This document shows positions 1-8,837 of a DNA stretch of 64,000 bases, piece after piece. A model generated the notes under the pieces. That model was not told the DNA's origin. It saw only the letters and a list, made by a program, of their open reading frames with translations, and searched no databases. Position numbers and translations under genes: made by a program. The number at the start of each line of letters is the position of its first letter. Positions within the stretch are counted from its first letter, which is position 1. The stretch lies in the NCBI RefSeq assembly GCF_000280905.1, contig NZ_ALAP01000099.1, positions 1 through 64,000 on the forward strand. Reading direction: 5' to 3'. The DNA comes from Streptomyces sp. AA1529 (GTDB taxonomy: Bacteria; Actinomycetota; Actinomycetes; Streptomycetales; Streptomycetaceae).

Positions 1-51
1 ATCGTCCAGCGCGGCTGCGACCACGCACACCGACTGAAAGGAGCACCCCGG

Positions 52-1581
52 ATGGCACCCTTCCCGACCATCCACCGAGCCTTCGCCGAGCAGGCGGAGC
101 GGCGGCCGGACAAGGCCCTCTTCGAACTGCCCGGCGGGCGGGTCCTCACCTACGGCGACACCGCGACGGCCGTGCGCCGGATCGCCGCCCGGCTCGTCGC
201 CGACGGCGTCGTCCCGGGCGACCGGGTCGCCGTGCAGGTGGAGAAGTCGCCGGAGGCCGTCGCGCTGTATCTGGCGACGCTGCGGATCGGCGGGATCTTC
301 CTGCCGCTCAACCCCGCCTACACCGGTGCGGAGACGGACTACTTCCTCCAGGACGCCGAGCCCCGGGTGCTCGTGTGCGCTCCGCGGCGCCGAGCCGCAC
401 ACGCGCACCACGAAGCGACCGGACTCGTGATCGAGACGCTGGGCACCGACGGCGACGGCAGCCTCCTCGACGCCGCGGACGACGGCGGTGCCCGGCAGGC
501 ACACGAGGCCGCTGCCGGCGACCCGGCGGCGATCCTGTACACCTCCGGCACGACCGGCCGCTCCAAGGGCGCTGTGCTCACCCACGGCAATCTGACCGCC
601 AACTGCGAAGCGCTGCTGGAGAGCTGGCGCTTCACCGCGGAGGACCGGCTGATCCACGCCTTGCCGGTCTTCCACATCCACGGGCTGTTCGTCGCGGCGA
701 ACATGGCGCTGACTTCCGGTGCCTCCATGCACTACCTGCCGAAGTTCGACCCGGACGAAGTCCTTGACCTGCTGCCGACGGCCACGGTGCTGATGGGTGT
801 GCCCACCTTCTACACCAGACTGCTGAGGAACGAGCGTCTCACCCGGGAGTCCTGCGCCGCCATGCGGCTCTTCGTCTCCGGCTCGGCCCCGCTCCTCGCG
901 AGCGACCACGCGGCGTTCGAGGCCCGTACCGGCCACGCCATCCTGGAGCGCTACGGGATGACGGAGACCGGCATGAACGCCACCAACCCCTGCACCGGCG
1001 GCCCCCGCAAGCCCGGTACGGTCGGCAGGCCGCTCCCGGGCACCGAGATCCGGGTGGTGGACGCCGGAACCGGCCGGGTACTGCCCCACGGCGAGGTCGG
1101 CAGCATCGAGGTCCGCGGCCCCAACGTCTTCACCGGCTACTGGCGGATGCCCGAGAAGACCGCCTCGGAGTTCCGTGCCGACGGGTTCTTCGTCACCGGC
1201 GATCTGGGCCGCTTCGACGAGGACGGCTATCTGAGCATCGTCGGCCGGAGCAAGGACCTGGTGATCTCCGGTGGTTACAACATCTACCCCAAGGAGGTCG
1301 AGGAACTGCTCGACGCCCACCCGCAGGTGCTGGAGTCCGCCGTGATCGGGGTTCCCCACCCCGACTACGGCGAGACCGTGGTCGCCGTCGTCGTCCCGGT
1401 CCCGGGGCAGCGGCCACGGGAGGGCGAACTGCTGGACTTCGTCGCGGGCGATCTGGCCCGGTTCAAACACCCGCGCGCCGTACGCGTCGTCGAGTCGCTG
1501 CCGCGCAATGTCATGGGCAAGGTGCAGAAGGCCGAACTGCGCGAACGCTACGGCGACCTGTTCGCCGGGGTGGACGCCTGA
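52..1581 (+). CDS. matB: Malonyl-CoA synthetase (MatB-type acyl-CoA ligase)
   Basis: A 509-residue member of the ANL adenylate-forming family, which activates a dicarboxylate with ATP and then loads CoA. The phosphate-binding motif YTSGTTGRSKG lies near residues 163-173, YGMTETG near 301-307, and the C-terminal catalytic lysine is in VMGKVQK (about residue 490). YGMTETGMN followed by a short Asn/Thr/Pro stretch resembles MatB malonyl/methylmalonyl-CoA synthetases more than fatty-acid ligases, and the downstream malonate transporter genes agree. The start has a GAAAGGAG site about 8 bases upstream. Methylmalonate can also be a MatB substrate in this family. Specificity is inferred from context as well as sequence. 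Confidence 0.9.
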   Translation: MAPFPTIHRAFAEQAERRPDKALFELPGGRVLTYGDTATAVRRIAARLVADGVVPGDRVAVQVEKSPEAVALYLATLRIGGIFLPLNPAYTGAETDYFLQDAEPRVLVCAPRRRAAHAHHEATGLVIETLGTDGDGSLLDAADDGGARQAHEAAAGDPAAILYTSGTTGRSKGAVLTHGNLTANCEALLESWRFTAEDRLIHALPVFHIHGLFVAANMALTSGASMHYLPKFDPDEVLDLLPTATVLMGVPTFYTRLLRNERLTRESCAAMRLFVSGSAPLLASDHAAFEARTGHAILERYGMTETGMNATNPCTGGPRKPGTVGRPLPGTEIRVVDAGTGRVLPHGEVGSIEVRGPNVFTGYWRMPEKTASEFRADGFFVTGDLGRFDEDGYLSIVGRSKDLVISGGYNIYPKEVEELLDAHPQVLESAVIGVPHPDYGETVVAVVVPVPGQRPREGELLDFVAGDLARFKHPRAVRVVESLPRNVMGKVQKAELRERYGDLFAGVDA

Positions 1582-1740
1582 CCCCCTGGCCGGCCACCCC
1601 CCCCATGTCCCCACACCCCGCGGCGCGTCCCGCCTCGGCGGGTTCCACGCCCCATCAGGGGCCGCCGAGCGGACCGATGAGCCGGTCGGCCCGGCCGCTT
1701 GATTTTCCGGTTTCAACAGTCTCTCAGTGCGGAGAAGACG

Positions 1741-2142
1741 ATGGTTATCCATGGAGTGGCAGCACTGGCGTTGTGCATGCTCGCGGGCACGCTCGTCGGT
1801 GAGGTGCTCGGCGCCGCTGTCGGTGTCGACGCCAACGTCGGCGGAGTCGGGTTCGCCATGATCATGCTGGTGCTGGCCACCAGTTGGCTCCGGAGGAAGG
1901 GCTGGTTCCCCGAACCCAGTGAGCAGGGAGTGCTCTTCTGGAGCGCGCTGTACATACCGATCGTCATCGCCATGGCCGCCACCCAGAACGTGGTCAAGGC
2001 GGTCACCGGCGGTCCGATGGCCATCCTGGCGGGCCTCGCCGCGCTCGTCGCGGGAGGCGCTCTGGTACCGGTGCTGGGGCGGATGGGCGGGACGGCGGAG
2101 CCGCTGCCGCCGCAGGCCGCCGAGGAAAAGCAGGAGGTCTGA
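1741..2142 (+). CDS. madL: Malonate transporter subunit MadL
   Basis: A 133-residue membrane protein matching the MadL half of the two-component sodium:malonate symporter. It has about four hydrophobic segments, a conserved mid-section with WLRRKGWF, and a short acidic cytoplasmic tail. The ATG at 1741 is preceded by GGAGAAG five bases upstream; an in-frame TTG at 1699 would add 14 residues but lacks as good a site. It ends one base before the madM start codon, so the two should be translationally coupled. Together with matB it gives import and CoA activation of malonate. Confidence 0.9.
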   Translation: MVIHGVAALALCMLAGTLVGEVLGAAVGVDANVGGVGFAMIMLVLATSWLRRKGWFPEPSEQGVLFWSALYIPIVIAMAATQNVVKAVTGGPMAILAGLAALVAGGALVPVLGRMGGTAEPLPPQAAEEKQEV

Positions 2143-2143
2143 G

Positions 2144-2908
2144 ATGGACACGCTCGTCTCCGTCTTCGAGGACAACGGTCTCCTGGCGGCCTTCGCGCTG
2201 ATCGGCGGACTGATGATGCTCTCCGGCTGGCTCTCGAAGGCCCTGACCCGGGGCCGGTTGCAGGGGTCCGCCATCGCCATCCTGCTCGGGCTGGTGCTCG
2301 CCTACTGGGGAGGTGCGGCGACCGGCGGCGAGGACGGGCTGGCCGACTTCGCCGCGTTCTCCGGGCTGAGCCTGATGGGCGGCGCGATGCTGCGGGACTT
2401 CGCCATCGTCGCCACCGCGTACGGCGTCGACCTTCAGCAGATCAAGCGGGCCGGACCGGCGGGCGCGCTCTCGGTCCTGCTGGGAGTGCTCGTCTCGTTC
2501 GTGGCGGGGTCCGTCGTCGCGGCGGCCTTCGGCTACACGGACGCCGCGTCGATGGCGACCATCGGTGCCGGTGCGGCCACCTACATCGTCGGTCCGGTGA
2601 CCGGCACGGCGGTGGGCGCCAGTTCGGAGGTCATCGCCCTTTCGGTGGCGGCCGGACTGGTGAAGTCCGTCGTGGTGATGGTGGGGACGCCGCTGATCGC
2701 CCCCATGATCGGTCTGAACAACCCGAAGACCGCGATGGCCTTCGGCGGCCTGATGGGCACCACCTCCGGCGTGGCGGGCGGCCTGGCGGCCACCGACAAG
2801 CGGCTGGTGCCCTACGGCGCCATGACGGCCACCTTCTACACCGGCGTGGGCTGCCTGCTCGGCCCCTCGCTGCTGTACGTGACGCTGCGGGCGATCGTCG
2901 GCGGATGA
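2144..2908 (+). CDS. madM: Malonate transporter subunit MadM
   Basis: A 254-residue, very hydrophobic protein of the MadM family, the larger subunit of the malonate/Na+ symporter. It has alternating Gly/Ala-rich transmembrane helices and the segment LNNPKTAMAFGGLMGTTSG typical of the family. The ATG lies one base after the madL stop, with AGGAGGTC at the end of madL as ribosome binding site. It is the last gene of the matB-madL-madM operon and is followed by a strong bidirectional hairpin terminator. No malonyl-CoA decarboxylase gene (matA) is visible in the window; one could lie upstream of position 1. Confidence 0.92.
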   Translation: MDTLVSVFEDNGLLAAFALIGGLMMLSGWLSKALTRGRLQGSAIAILLGLVLAYWGGAATGGEDGLADFAAFSGLSLMGGAMLRDFAIVATAYGVDLQQIKRAGPAGALSVLLGVLVSFVAGSVVAAAFGYTDAASMATIGAGAATYIVGPVTGTAVGASSEVIALSVAAGLVKSVVVMVGTPLIAPMIGLNNPKTAMAFGGLMGTTSGVAGGLAATDKRLVPYGAMTATFYTGVGCLLGPSLLYVTLRAIVGG

Positions 2909-3027
2909 GGCGGCCGGCCGTCGCGGTCCCGTGCGCCCACCGCCGGTCCCCTCCGGCGGTGGTGCGCGGGGAAGAGGCGCGCCGCCGGGCCGTGAGCGCA
3001 GGTCCCCGTCCGTCCTGTGAGGTGGAC

Positions 3028-3066
3028 GCCGGTGCTGCCCCGCCGGACCGGCGGGGCAGCACCGGC
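3028..3066. terminator. Bidirectional hairpin terminator (19-bp perfect stem)
   Basis: Bases 3028-3046 and 3048-3066 are perfect reverse complements separated by a single base, so the hairpin would form with a slightly opened tip. It sits between the convergent madM and HAD genes and can stop transcription from both sides. There is no long T tract, as is common for actinomycete terminators. Confidence 0.8.
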
Positions 3067-3076
3067 ACGGGGTCCG

Positions 3077-3769
3077 CTACCCGGTGGTGAGGGCGGTGGC
3101 CAGCTCCTCCAGGTCCTGCGTCCGCAGGTCGAAGGTGTCGCCCGGCGCCGGCGGATCCCCGGCCGGCCGCCGGACATAGGCGGTGCGCATCCCGGCCGCC
3201 TGGGCGCCCCGGAGGTCCCAGGCGTGGGCGGCGACCATCAGCACCCGCTCCGCCGGGCAGCCCGCCGCGTCGAGCGCGAGCTGGTAGACCTCGGGTGCGG
3301 GCTTGTAGGCGCGGGCGTCCTCGGCGGACAGCGCCTGGTGCCAGCGCAGGCCGGCGAACTGGTTGAGGCGGGGGAGCACGGCGCGGCCGGCGTTGGAGAG
3401 ACCCAGCACGGGGAAGCGCCGCGCGATGCGGGCGAGCCCGGTCTGCGAGTCCTCCCACGGGGGCAGTCGCCGCCCCGCGGTGGCCAGCCGCTCGACGGCC
3501 GCCGGATCGGCGACTCCGGCGCGGTCGGCCACCCGGTGTGCCGCCTCGCGGTCGATGACGTCGGTGCCCGCATAGGAGCGGCGCCCCTCCCGGATGCGGT
3601 CCTGCTCGTGCGCGACGTGCTCGTGCCACACCGTGAGCAGCCGGTCCGCGGCCGCGTCGTCGGTGCCGGGCACCGCCTCGCGGACGGCGGCCCGGAGGCC
3701 ACCGGGCTCGTCGACCATCGTTCCGAGCACGTCGAATACGACGACCTCGATGTCGGGTGTCTCGGCCAT
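3077..3769 (-). CDS. HAD-superfamily hydrolase, haloacid dehalogenase type II-like
   Basis: A 230-residue HAD hydrolase. The nucleophile motif FDVLGTMVD is near residue 10 (Asp nucleophile), LSNAG is motif II, KPAPEVY is motif III with the lysine, and VMVAAHAWDLRGA is the acidic-end motif. The HAWDL variant is characteristic of L-2-haloacid dehalogenase-like proteins. The substrate is unknown; phosphatase activity is possible. The ATG at 3769 is chosen because AGGAGA lies five bases upstream; an upstream start would add 19 unlikely residues. The gene diverges from the CGNR regulator and shares the intergenic region that carries two palindromes, so that regulator may control it. Confidence 0.85.
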   Translation of the reverse strand: MAETPDIEVVVFDVLGTMVDEPGGLRAAVREAVPGTDDAAADRLLTVWHEHVAHEQDRIREGRRSYAGTDVIDREAAHRVADRAGVADPAAVERLATAGRRLPPWEDSQTGLARIARRFPVLGLSNAGRAVLPRLNQFAGLRWHQALSAEDARAYKPAPEVYQLALDAAGCPAERVLMVAAHAWDLRGAQAAGMRTAYVRRPAGDPPAPGDTFDLRTQDLEELATALTTG

Positions 3770-3915
3770 CCGGTCTCCTGCTCCCTGGTGCCGGGCCGAC
3801 GGTGGGCCCGGCGCTTTCACGGACACCGGTGCGCCTGCGGCCCGTCCGGGTGTCCGCGCACGTTCCGCGTGGCTGCGGACGGCGTGCGCGGCGGACGGTC
3901 CGGCGCACCGGACGC

Positions 3916-3944
3916 CTCCGTCACCGGTTCAACTGGTGACGGAG
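3916..3944. promoter_or_regulatory. Palindromic operator 1 upstream of the CGNR gene
   Basis: The arms CTCCGTCACC (3916-3925) and GGTGACGGAG (3935-3944) are perfect 10-bp inverted repeats with a 9-base spacer. The core CGTCACC-N9-GGTGACG recurs 54 bases downstream at 3973-3995. This looks like a dimer-binding site, probably for the CGNR protein encoded next door. Binding is inferred. Confidence 0.65.
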
Positions 3945-3972
3945 ACTGTCCGGCGATTGTTGCGCCGCAACG

Positions 3973-3995
3973 CGTCACCGGTCAAGATGGTGATG
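3973..3995. promoter_or_regulatory. Palindromic operator 2 abutting the CGNR start
   Basis: CGTCACC (3973-3979), a 9-base spacer and GGTGATG (3989-3995) repeat the core of operator 1 with one mismatch and identical spacing. The last base is the first base of the GTG start codon, so occupancy would block expression of the regulator itself. The centres of the two sites are 54 bp apart, about five helical turns, placing them on the same face of the DNA. Confidence 0.6.
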
Positions 3996-4591
3996 TGAGA
4001 TTCGCATTCGTCAGCGGCAATCCGGCCCTGGACCTGGTGGGCACCGTGGGGTACCGGCGGGACGAGCCCGTGGACCTGCTGGACGCCCCCGCCGCCCTTG
4101 AGCAGTGGGTCCTGGAGTGCGAGGAGCTGCCCGATCATGTGACCGCCGACGCCGCGGACCTCGCCTCCGCGCTGCGGCTGCGGGAGGCGGTCCACCGGCT
4201 GGCGCTCGACCGCCTGGCGGGCCGCCCCTTCGCGCCGGCCGAGCTGGACGTCGTCAACACCGCCGCCGCCGGGCCCCTACCCGCGGTCGAACTAGGCGAC
4301 GGAGGTCTGCGCCGGTCGGGGGACCTGCGCTCCGCGCTGGTCCAGGTCGCCCGCAGTGCGGTCACGGTGCTCGCCGACCGCAGTGTGCCGCTGAAGGAGT
4401 GCGGCCGCGCGGGCTGCACCCGCCTCTACCTCGACCGCTCCCGCGGTGCGCGGCGCACCTGGTGCGGTATGGACGCCTGCGGCAACCGCGTCAAGGCCGC
4501 CGCCTACCGCGCCCGCCGGCAGGCGGCCCGGCACGGCCCCGAGGCGGCGAGCCGGTCAGGGGCGGCCCCGGGGCCGGAGGGCGCGGGGTAG
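3995..4591 (+). CDS. CGNR zinc-finger transcriptional regulator
   Basis: A 198-residue protein with the usual N-terminal ABATE-like stress domain (FVSGNPALDLVGTV near the start) and a C-terminal CGNR treble-clef zinc finger. Zinc-ligand cysteines are seen in KECGRAGCTRLYLD, TWCGMDACGNR and the arginine-rich tail after it. Proteins of this family bind DNA through the finger. The GTG start at 3995 gives the canonical family N-terminus; there is no good Shine-Dalgarno site, so translation may be leaderless or weak. Two palindromes upstream suggest autoregulation and control of the divergent HAD gene. Confidence 0.85.
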   Translation: MRFAFVSGNPALDLVGTVGYRRDEPVDLLDAPAALEQWVLECEELPDHVTADAADLASALRLREAVHRLALDRLAGRPFAPAELDVVNTAAAGPLPAVELGDGGLRRSGDLRSALVQVARSAVTVLADRSVPLKECGRAGCTRLYLDRSRGARRTWCGMDACGNRVKAAAYRARRQAARHGPEAASRSGAAPGPEGAG

Positions 4592-4908
4592 AACGCGCGG
4601 AGCAGGCGGCACAGGCGCCGGTCGCTTCGCGCGCGGTCGAGCGCCCGTAGCGGCCCCCCACGACCGCCGGCGCCGCCGTCCCCGTGCCGTTGCCGCGCTT
4701 GCTCCCGGCTGCGGCGCACCCGGCGACCGCGTCGCGGAGCCGTTCGGACGCACGCGTCGGCGCGTCGCTGCGGTGTCCGCCGCCCCGCTTGCGAGTCTGG
4801 GAGGGGCGACGCGTCCGACGGAGCGGCCGGCGGCTCGGCGGGCCCTCGGCCCCGTGTGATCCGGCCCGCCGCCGGAGTGCGGACATGCGGGAACGGGAGG
4901 ATACGCGG
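4592..4908. other. Intergenic region upstream of the proton ATPase
   Basis: This 317-base stretch has no convincing gene. Open frames on both strands have low-complexity, arginine-rich translations without recognisable motifs. It presumably contains the promoter of the downstream P-type ATPase, but I could not pick out clear -35/-10 elements. The last 20 bases hold the GGGAGG ribosome binding site. Confidence 0.5.
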
Positions 4909-7386
4909 ATGCCCGGTTCTGCCGCCGGTGACGAGGTCGGTGCTGCGGCGTCTCAGCGGGTCGGCGGACAGCCGGTCCGCGATCAGCGCACCGAGGAGGA
5001 TGCGCGAGCCGATGCCGGCAAGGGCTCCGACGAGGGGCTCGGTTCCGCGCAGGCGGCCGCCCGGCGGGAGCGCTACGGGCCCAACGCCGTCGAGGAGGAG
5101 GAACGCAGCGTCCTCCTGGAGTTCCTGGCACATTTCTGGGGACCGATCCCGTGGATGATCGAGGCGGCCCTGGTGCTGACGGCGGTGACCGGTCGCTGGG
5201 TGGACTTCGCGATCATTCTGGCCCTGCTGCTCCTCAACGGGGTCGTCGGGTTCTGGGAGGAGCATCAGGCGCAGAACGCGATCGCCGCCCTCGCCGAGCG
5301 GCTGGCGAAGGTGGCGCGGGTCAGGCGCGACGGGGAGTGGACGACGGTTCCGGCCGCCGAGCTGGTCCCGGGGGATCTGGTGCGGATCGACCGCGGAGGC
5401 GTGGTGCCCGCGGACGGGGTCGTGGTCGAGGGCGGCAGCGAGGCGGACGAGTCGGCGCTCACCGGGGAGTCACTGCCGGCGGTCAAGGACGTCGGTGACG
5501 ACATGTACTCCGGATCGGCGGTGTCGCGGGGCGGATCCGCGATGCGGGTCCTGGCCACCGGTGCGGACACCGTGTTCGGCCGCACGGCCCAGCTCGCGGG
5601 CCGGGCGGCTCCGGTGAGCCACTTCCAGCGCGCGGTCGTCGACATCGGCAAGTATCTGAGTCTGCTCGCGCTCGGATTGGTCGTCGTGATCATCGTGCTC
5701 TCGCTGCTGCGCGGCACCGGCGTGAGCCGCACGCTGGAGTTCGCGCTGGTCGTGGTCATCGCCTCGATTCCGGTGGCCCTCCCCGCGGTGCTGTCGGTGA
5801 CCATGGCCGTCGGAGCCCGGTATCTGGCCAAGCGGGAGGCGGTGGTCAGCCATCTGCCTGCGGTGGAGGAAATGGCCGGAGTGGACGTGCTGTGCGCGGA
5901 CAAGACCGGCACGATCACCCGCAACGAACTGGCCGTGGCCGAAGTCCTCGTCCTGGCGGAGGGGGTCGACGAGGGAGAGGTGCTGCTGCAGGCAGCCCTC
6001 ACCGCCGAGCCTGGGGGCGGCGATCCCGTCGACGAGGCGATCCTCCAGGCGTGCGGGGCGGAACGGCCCGCGGACTGGGAGGTCCTCGACTTCACGCCGT
6101 TCGACTCCGCCCGCAAATTCGCCCGCGCGCGGGTACGGGGCCCCGGGCCGGAAAGGGCCGTGGCCAAGGGAGCTGTGCAGGCCGTGCTCGGCCTCGCGCA
6201 GGGGGACGATGCGCTCGCGGGGCGTGCCGAGGAGGTGGCACGTGGCTTCGCGCGCCGGGGATACCGCGCGATGGCCGTCGCCTGTACGGACGGCGGCGCG
6301 TGGCGGGTGACGGGCATGATCGGATTGCAGGACCCGCCGCGCGCGGATTCCCGGACGACCCTGGAAGCGGCGGGGCGGCTGGGCGTGCAGGTCAGGATGG
6401 TGACCGGGGACCGGGTGGAGATCGCGCGCGAGGTCTGCGCACGCGTGGGCCTGGGCACCGGAATCCTGGAGTCGAGCCGGATCGAACAGCTCCGGGGCGA
6501 GGAACTCGCCCGCGTGGTCGAGGGGGCGGACGGGTTCGCGCAGGTGGTGCCCGAGGACAAGTACCGCATCGTGCAGGCCCTGCAGGAGCACGGCCACATC
6601 GTCGGCATGACCGGCGACGGAGTGAACGACGCTCCGGCCCTGCACCGCGCGGACGCCGGTATCGCGGTCTGCGGCGCCACCGACGCGGCACGGGCGGCCT
6701 CCGACATCGTCTTTCTCGCGGCGGGGCTCTCGACGATCGTCGAGGCCGTTCACCGCTCCCGCGAGGTGTTCCGGCGGATGAAGAACTATGCGATCTACCG
6801 GATCACCGAGACGCTCCGTGTCGTGCTCTTCGTCACCGCCACGATCGTGGCGTTCGCCTTCTTCCCGGTCACGCCGGTCCAGGTGGTCCTCCTGGCCATT
6901 CTCAACGACGCGGCCGTGCTGTCCATCGCCTACGACCGGGTACGGCCTTCCCCGAGGCCGGAACGCTGGGATCTGACCGAGGTCATGGCGATTGCGGCCG
7001 TCCTGGGCCTGTTCGGCCTTGCCTCGACGTTCGTGCTGGTCTGGGCCACCCACCTGCCGTTCGGACTGCCGGATGCGCAGGTGCGCACCCTGGTCTACCT
7101 CAAGTTGTCGGTCAGCGGACATCTCACCGTCTTCCTCGCCCGCACGCGCGGTCCGTTCTGGTCCTACCGACCCTCCTGGATCCTGCTCACCGCCGTGATC
7201 GGCACCCAGATCGTCGCCACGGTGATCGCCTTGACCGGGTTCCTGATGCATCCCGTCGGCTGGGGCCCGGCCGTGCTCGTGTGGGGTTGGGCCTTCGCGG
7301 AGTTCCTGCTGCTCGACCCGGTCAAACTGCTGGCCTACCGGGTTCTCGGGCGGCGGGGGAGAGCCGCGGAGGGCGCCGCGACCTGA
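4909..7386 (+). CDS. Plasma-membrane proton-efflux P-type ATPase (P3A-like)
   Basis: An 825-residue P-type ATPase. The actuator motif TGES is near residue 185, the phosphorylation motif CADKTGTITRNEL has its Asp near 331, and the hinge motif MTGDGVNDAPAL is near 567-578. Helix M4 contains IPVALPAVLSVTMAVG, which is characteristic of P3A proton pumps rather than Ca, Cu or K transporters. The N-terminus lacks metal-binding CxxC motifs. The length fits bacterial, archaeal and fungal-type H+-ATPases. ATG 4909 is selected for the GGGAGG eight bases upstream; another ATG at 4885 is possible. A role in acid tolerance or membrane energisation is inferred. Confidence 0.9.
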   Translation: MPGSAAGDEVGAAASQRVGGQPVRDQRTEEDARADAGKGSDEGLGSAQAAARRERYGPNAVEEEERSVLLEFLAHFWGPIPWMIEAALVLTAVTGRWVDFAIILALLLLNGVVGFWEEHQAQNAIAALAERLAKVARVRRDGEWTTVPAAELVPGDLVRIDRGGVVPADGVVVEGGSEADESALTGESLPAVKDVGDDMYSGSAVSRGGSAMRVLATGADTVFGRTAQLAGRAAPVSHFQRAVVDIGKYLSLLALGLVVVIIVLSLLRGTGVSRTLEFALVVVIASIPVALPAVLSVTMAVGARYLAKREAVVSHLPAVEEMAGVDVLCADKTGTITRNELAVAEVLVLAEGVDEGEVLLQAALTAEPGGGDPVDEAILQACGAERPADWEVLDFTPFDSARKFARARVRGPGPERAVAKGAVQAVLGLAQGDDALAGRAEEVARGFARRGYRAMAVACTDGGAWRVTGMIGLQDPPRADSRTTLEAAGRLGVQVRMVTGDRVEIAREVCARVGLGTGILESSRIEQLRGEELARVVEGADGFAQVVPEDKYRIVQALQEHGHIVGMTGDGVNDAPALHRADAGIAVCGATDAARAASDIVFLAAGLSTIVEAVHRSREVFRRMKNYAIYRITETLRVVLFVTATIVAFAFFPVTPVQVVLLAILNDAAVLSIAYDRVRPSPRPERWDLTEVMAIAAVLGLFGLASTFVLVWATHLPFGLPDAQVRTLVYLKLSVSGHLTVFLARTRGPFWSYRPSWILLTAVIGTQIVATVIALTGFLMHPVGWGPAVLVWGWAFAEFLLLDPVKLLAYRVLGRRGRAAEGAAT

Positions 7387-7507
7387 TCCGCCGAGGGGTC
7401 GCGGTCCGGTGCCGATGCCCCCGGGCACCGGTGCTGCTGCGCCGAGATGCGGGTGCGGCCCCGCTCGCGCAGACTGTGGGGGACCGATCGTGATCAGTGG
7501 AGCAGCC

Positions 7508-8827
7508 ATGCACGAATCCGGTACGGGGGGTGCAGGCGCCGAAGGGCCCCGCTGGCGTCCCCTGGTATCGGAGGCCTTCAAGTTCGGGCTCGTCGGTGGG
7601 GTCGGGATCGCCGTGAATTTCGCGGTTTTCGACCTGAGCCGTCTCCTCACCCCGCTGAGTGTGTTCTGGTGTGGGTTCGTGGGGACGGGCGTGGCCATCG
7701 TCGGCAATTATCTCGGATTCCGGTATTTCACCTACCGCGACCGGGACAAGCGGCGCCGCGTCCGGGAGTTCGCCCTGTTCGTCCTCTTCAGCCTGGCCGG
7801 GCTCGTCATCGAGAACGGGACGCTGTACGCCGCCACGGTCCGGCTCGGCTGGGAGAGCCCGTTGCAGAGCAATCTGGCCAAAGCCGTGGGGATCGTGGCT
7901 GCGACCTGTTTCCGGTTCCTCACCTACCGGACGTGGGTCTTCCGTCCCAGTCGCCGGCCCGCCGCGCCGGGTGCGGCCGGCCACCGGCCGGCCCAGGTGA
8001 CGACGGTGTCCGGGACCGGTCCGGCCGCTGGAGATGTGCTGTCGGGGGGGCATCAGGAACGGAGGATGCCGATGTCCGAGGCCCCGATCGATCAGGCCCT
8101 GATTCTGGCGGGCGGCAGGGCGACGCGGATGCGCCCCTATACCGACGATGTGCCCAAAGCGATGGTCCCGGTGGGCGGCGTCCCGATCGTGGCCTACCAA
8201 CTGGCCTGGCTCGCCCGCCACGGGGTGACCCGGGTGACGATCAGCGGCGGCTACAAGCACGAAGCGATCAGGCGGTACGCCGGGGACGGTTCGCGCTTCG
8301 GCATGGAGATCCGGTACGCGGTCGAGAGCGAACCGCTGGGGCGAGGCGGTGGTCTGAAGTTCGCGGCGGGACACCTGCCGGCCGCGGACGCAGCGTTCTT
8401 CGTGCTCAACGGCGATGTGATCACGGTGTTCGCACTGCCGGAGCTGTCCCGGTTCCACCACCGCAGCGGCGCGGCGGTCACCGTCGCGCTGTCGCCCTAT
8501 CGCTCGGACTGGGGCGTCGCCGAACTGGACGAGGACGGCCACCGCATCCGGGGATTCGTCCAGTCGCCCGAACTGCCGTACTGGATCAACGCGGGTGTGT
8601 ACGTCTTCGGGCCCGAGGCAGTCGGAATGCTCCCCGACAGAGGCGACCACGAGGACCACACCTTCCCTCAGCTGGCCCGGGACGGGAAGCTGTTCGGTTA
8701 CCGGCTCGGCGGCTACTGGCGCGGCCTGGACACGGTCAAGGACGTGCTGCAAGCGGCCGAGGAGGTCCCGGAAGCGGTCGGTGGGCTACCGCCCGCCTTC
8801 CGCACGGTTCCGGACGCCCCCGGCTGA
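7508..8827 (+). CDS. GtrA-like membrane protein fused to a sugar-nucleotide transferase
   Basis: A 439-residue protein in two parts. Residues about 15-155 are a four-helix GtrA/DPMS-type membrane domain (FKFGLVGGVGIAVNF; GNYLGFRYFTYRD; FLTYRTWVF), a family associated with moving lipid-linked sugars across the membrane. Residues about 190-425 are a nucleotidyltransferase of the mannose-1-phosphate guanylyltransferase type (LILAGGRATRMRPYT, DVPKAMVPVGG, FFVLNGDVIT). No stop codon separates them. GGAGG at 8061-8065, six bases before an in-frame ATG at 8072, could also start the enzyme alone. The start at 7508 has a GGAG site. The product likely supplies NDP-hexose to the mannosyltransferase-like gene ten bases downstream. 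Confidence 0.82.
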   Translation: MHESGTGGAGAEGPRWRPLVSEAFKFGLVGGVGIAVNFAVFDLSRLLTPLSVFWCGFVGTGVAIVGNYLGFRYFTYRDRDKRRRVREFALFVLFSLAGLVIENGTLYAATVRLGWESPLQSNLAKAVGIVAATCFRFLTYRTWVFRPSRRPAAPGAAGHRPAQVTTVSGTGPAAGDVLSGGHQERRMPMSEAPIDQALILAGGRATRMRPYTDDVPKAMVPVGGVPIVAYQLAWLARHGVTRVTISGGYKHEAIRRYAGDGSRFGMEIRYAVESEPLGRGGGLKFAAGHLPAADAAFFVLNGDVITVFALPELSRFHHRSGAAVTVALSPYRSDWGVAELDEDGHRIRGFVQSPELPYWINAGVYVFGPEAVGMLPDRGDHEDHTFPQLARDGKLFGYRLGGYWRGLDTVKDVLQAAEEVPEAVGGLPPAFRTVPDAPG

Positions 8828-8837
8828 CGGAGGCGCC

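Noticed and set aside
1-37. Possible C-terminus of an upstream gene ending in TGA at 35-37
   Set aside because: Only eleven codons (SSSAATTTHTD) are visible, too short to support a call.
4592-4890. Minus-strand frames upstream of the ATPase gene
   Set aside because: Translations are low-complexity Arg/Pro/Ala sequences with no start context.
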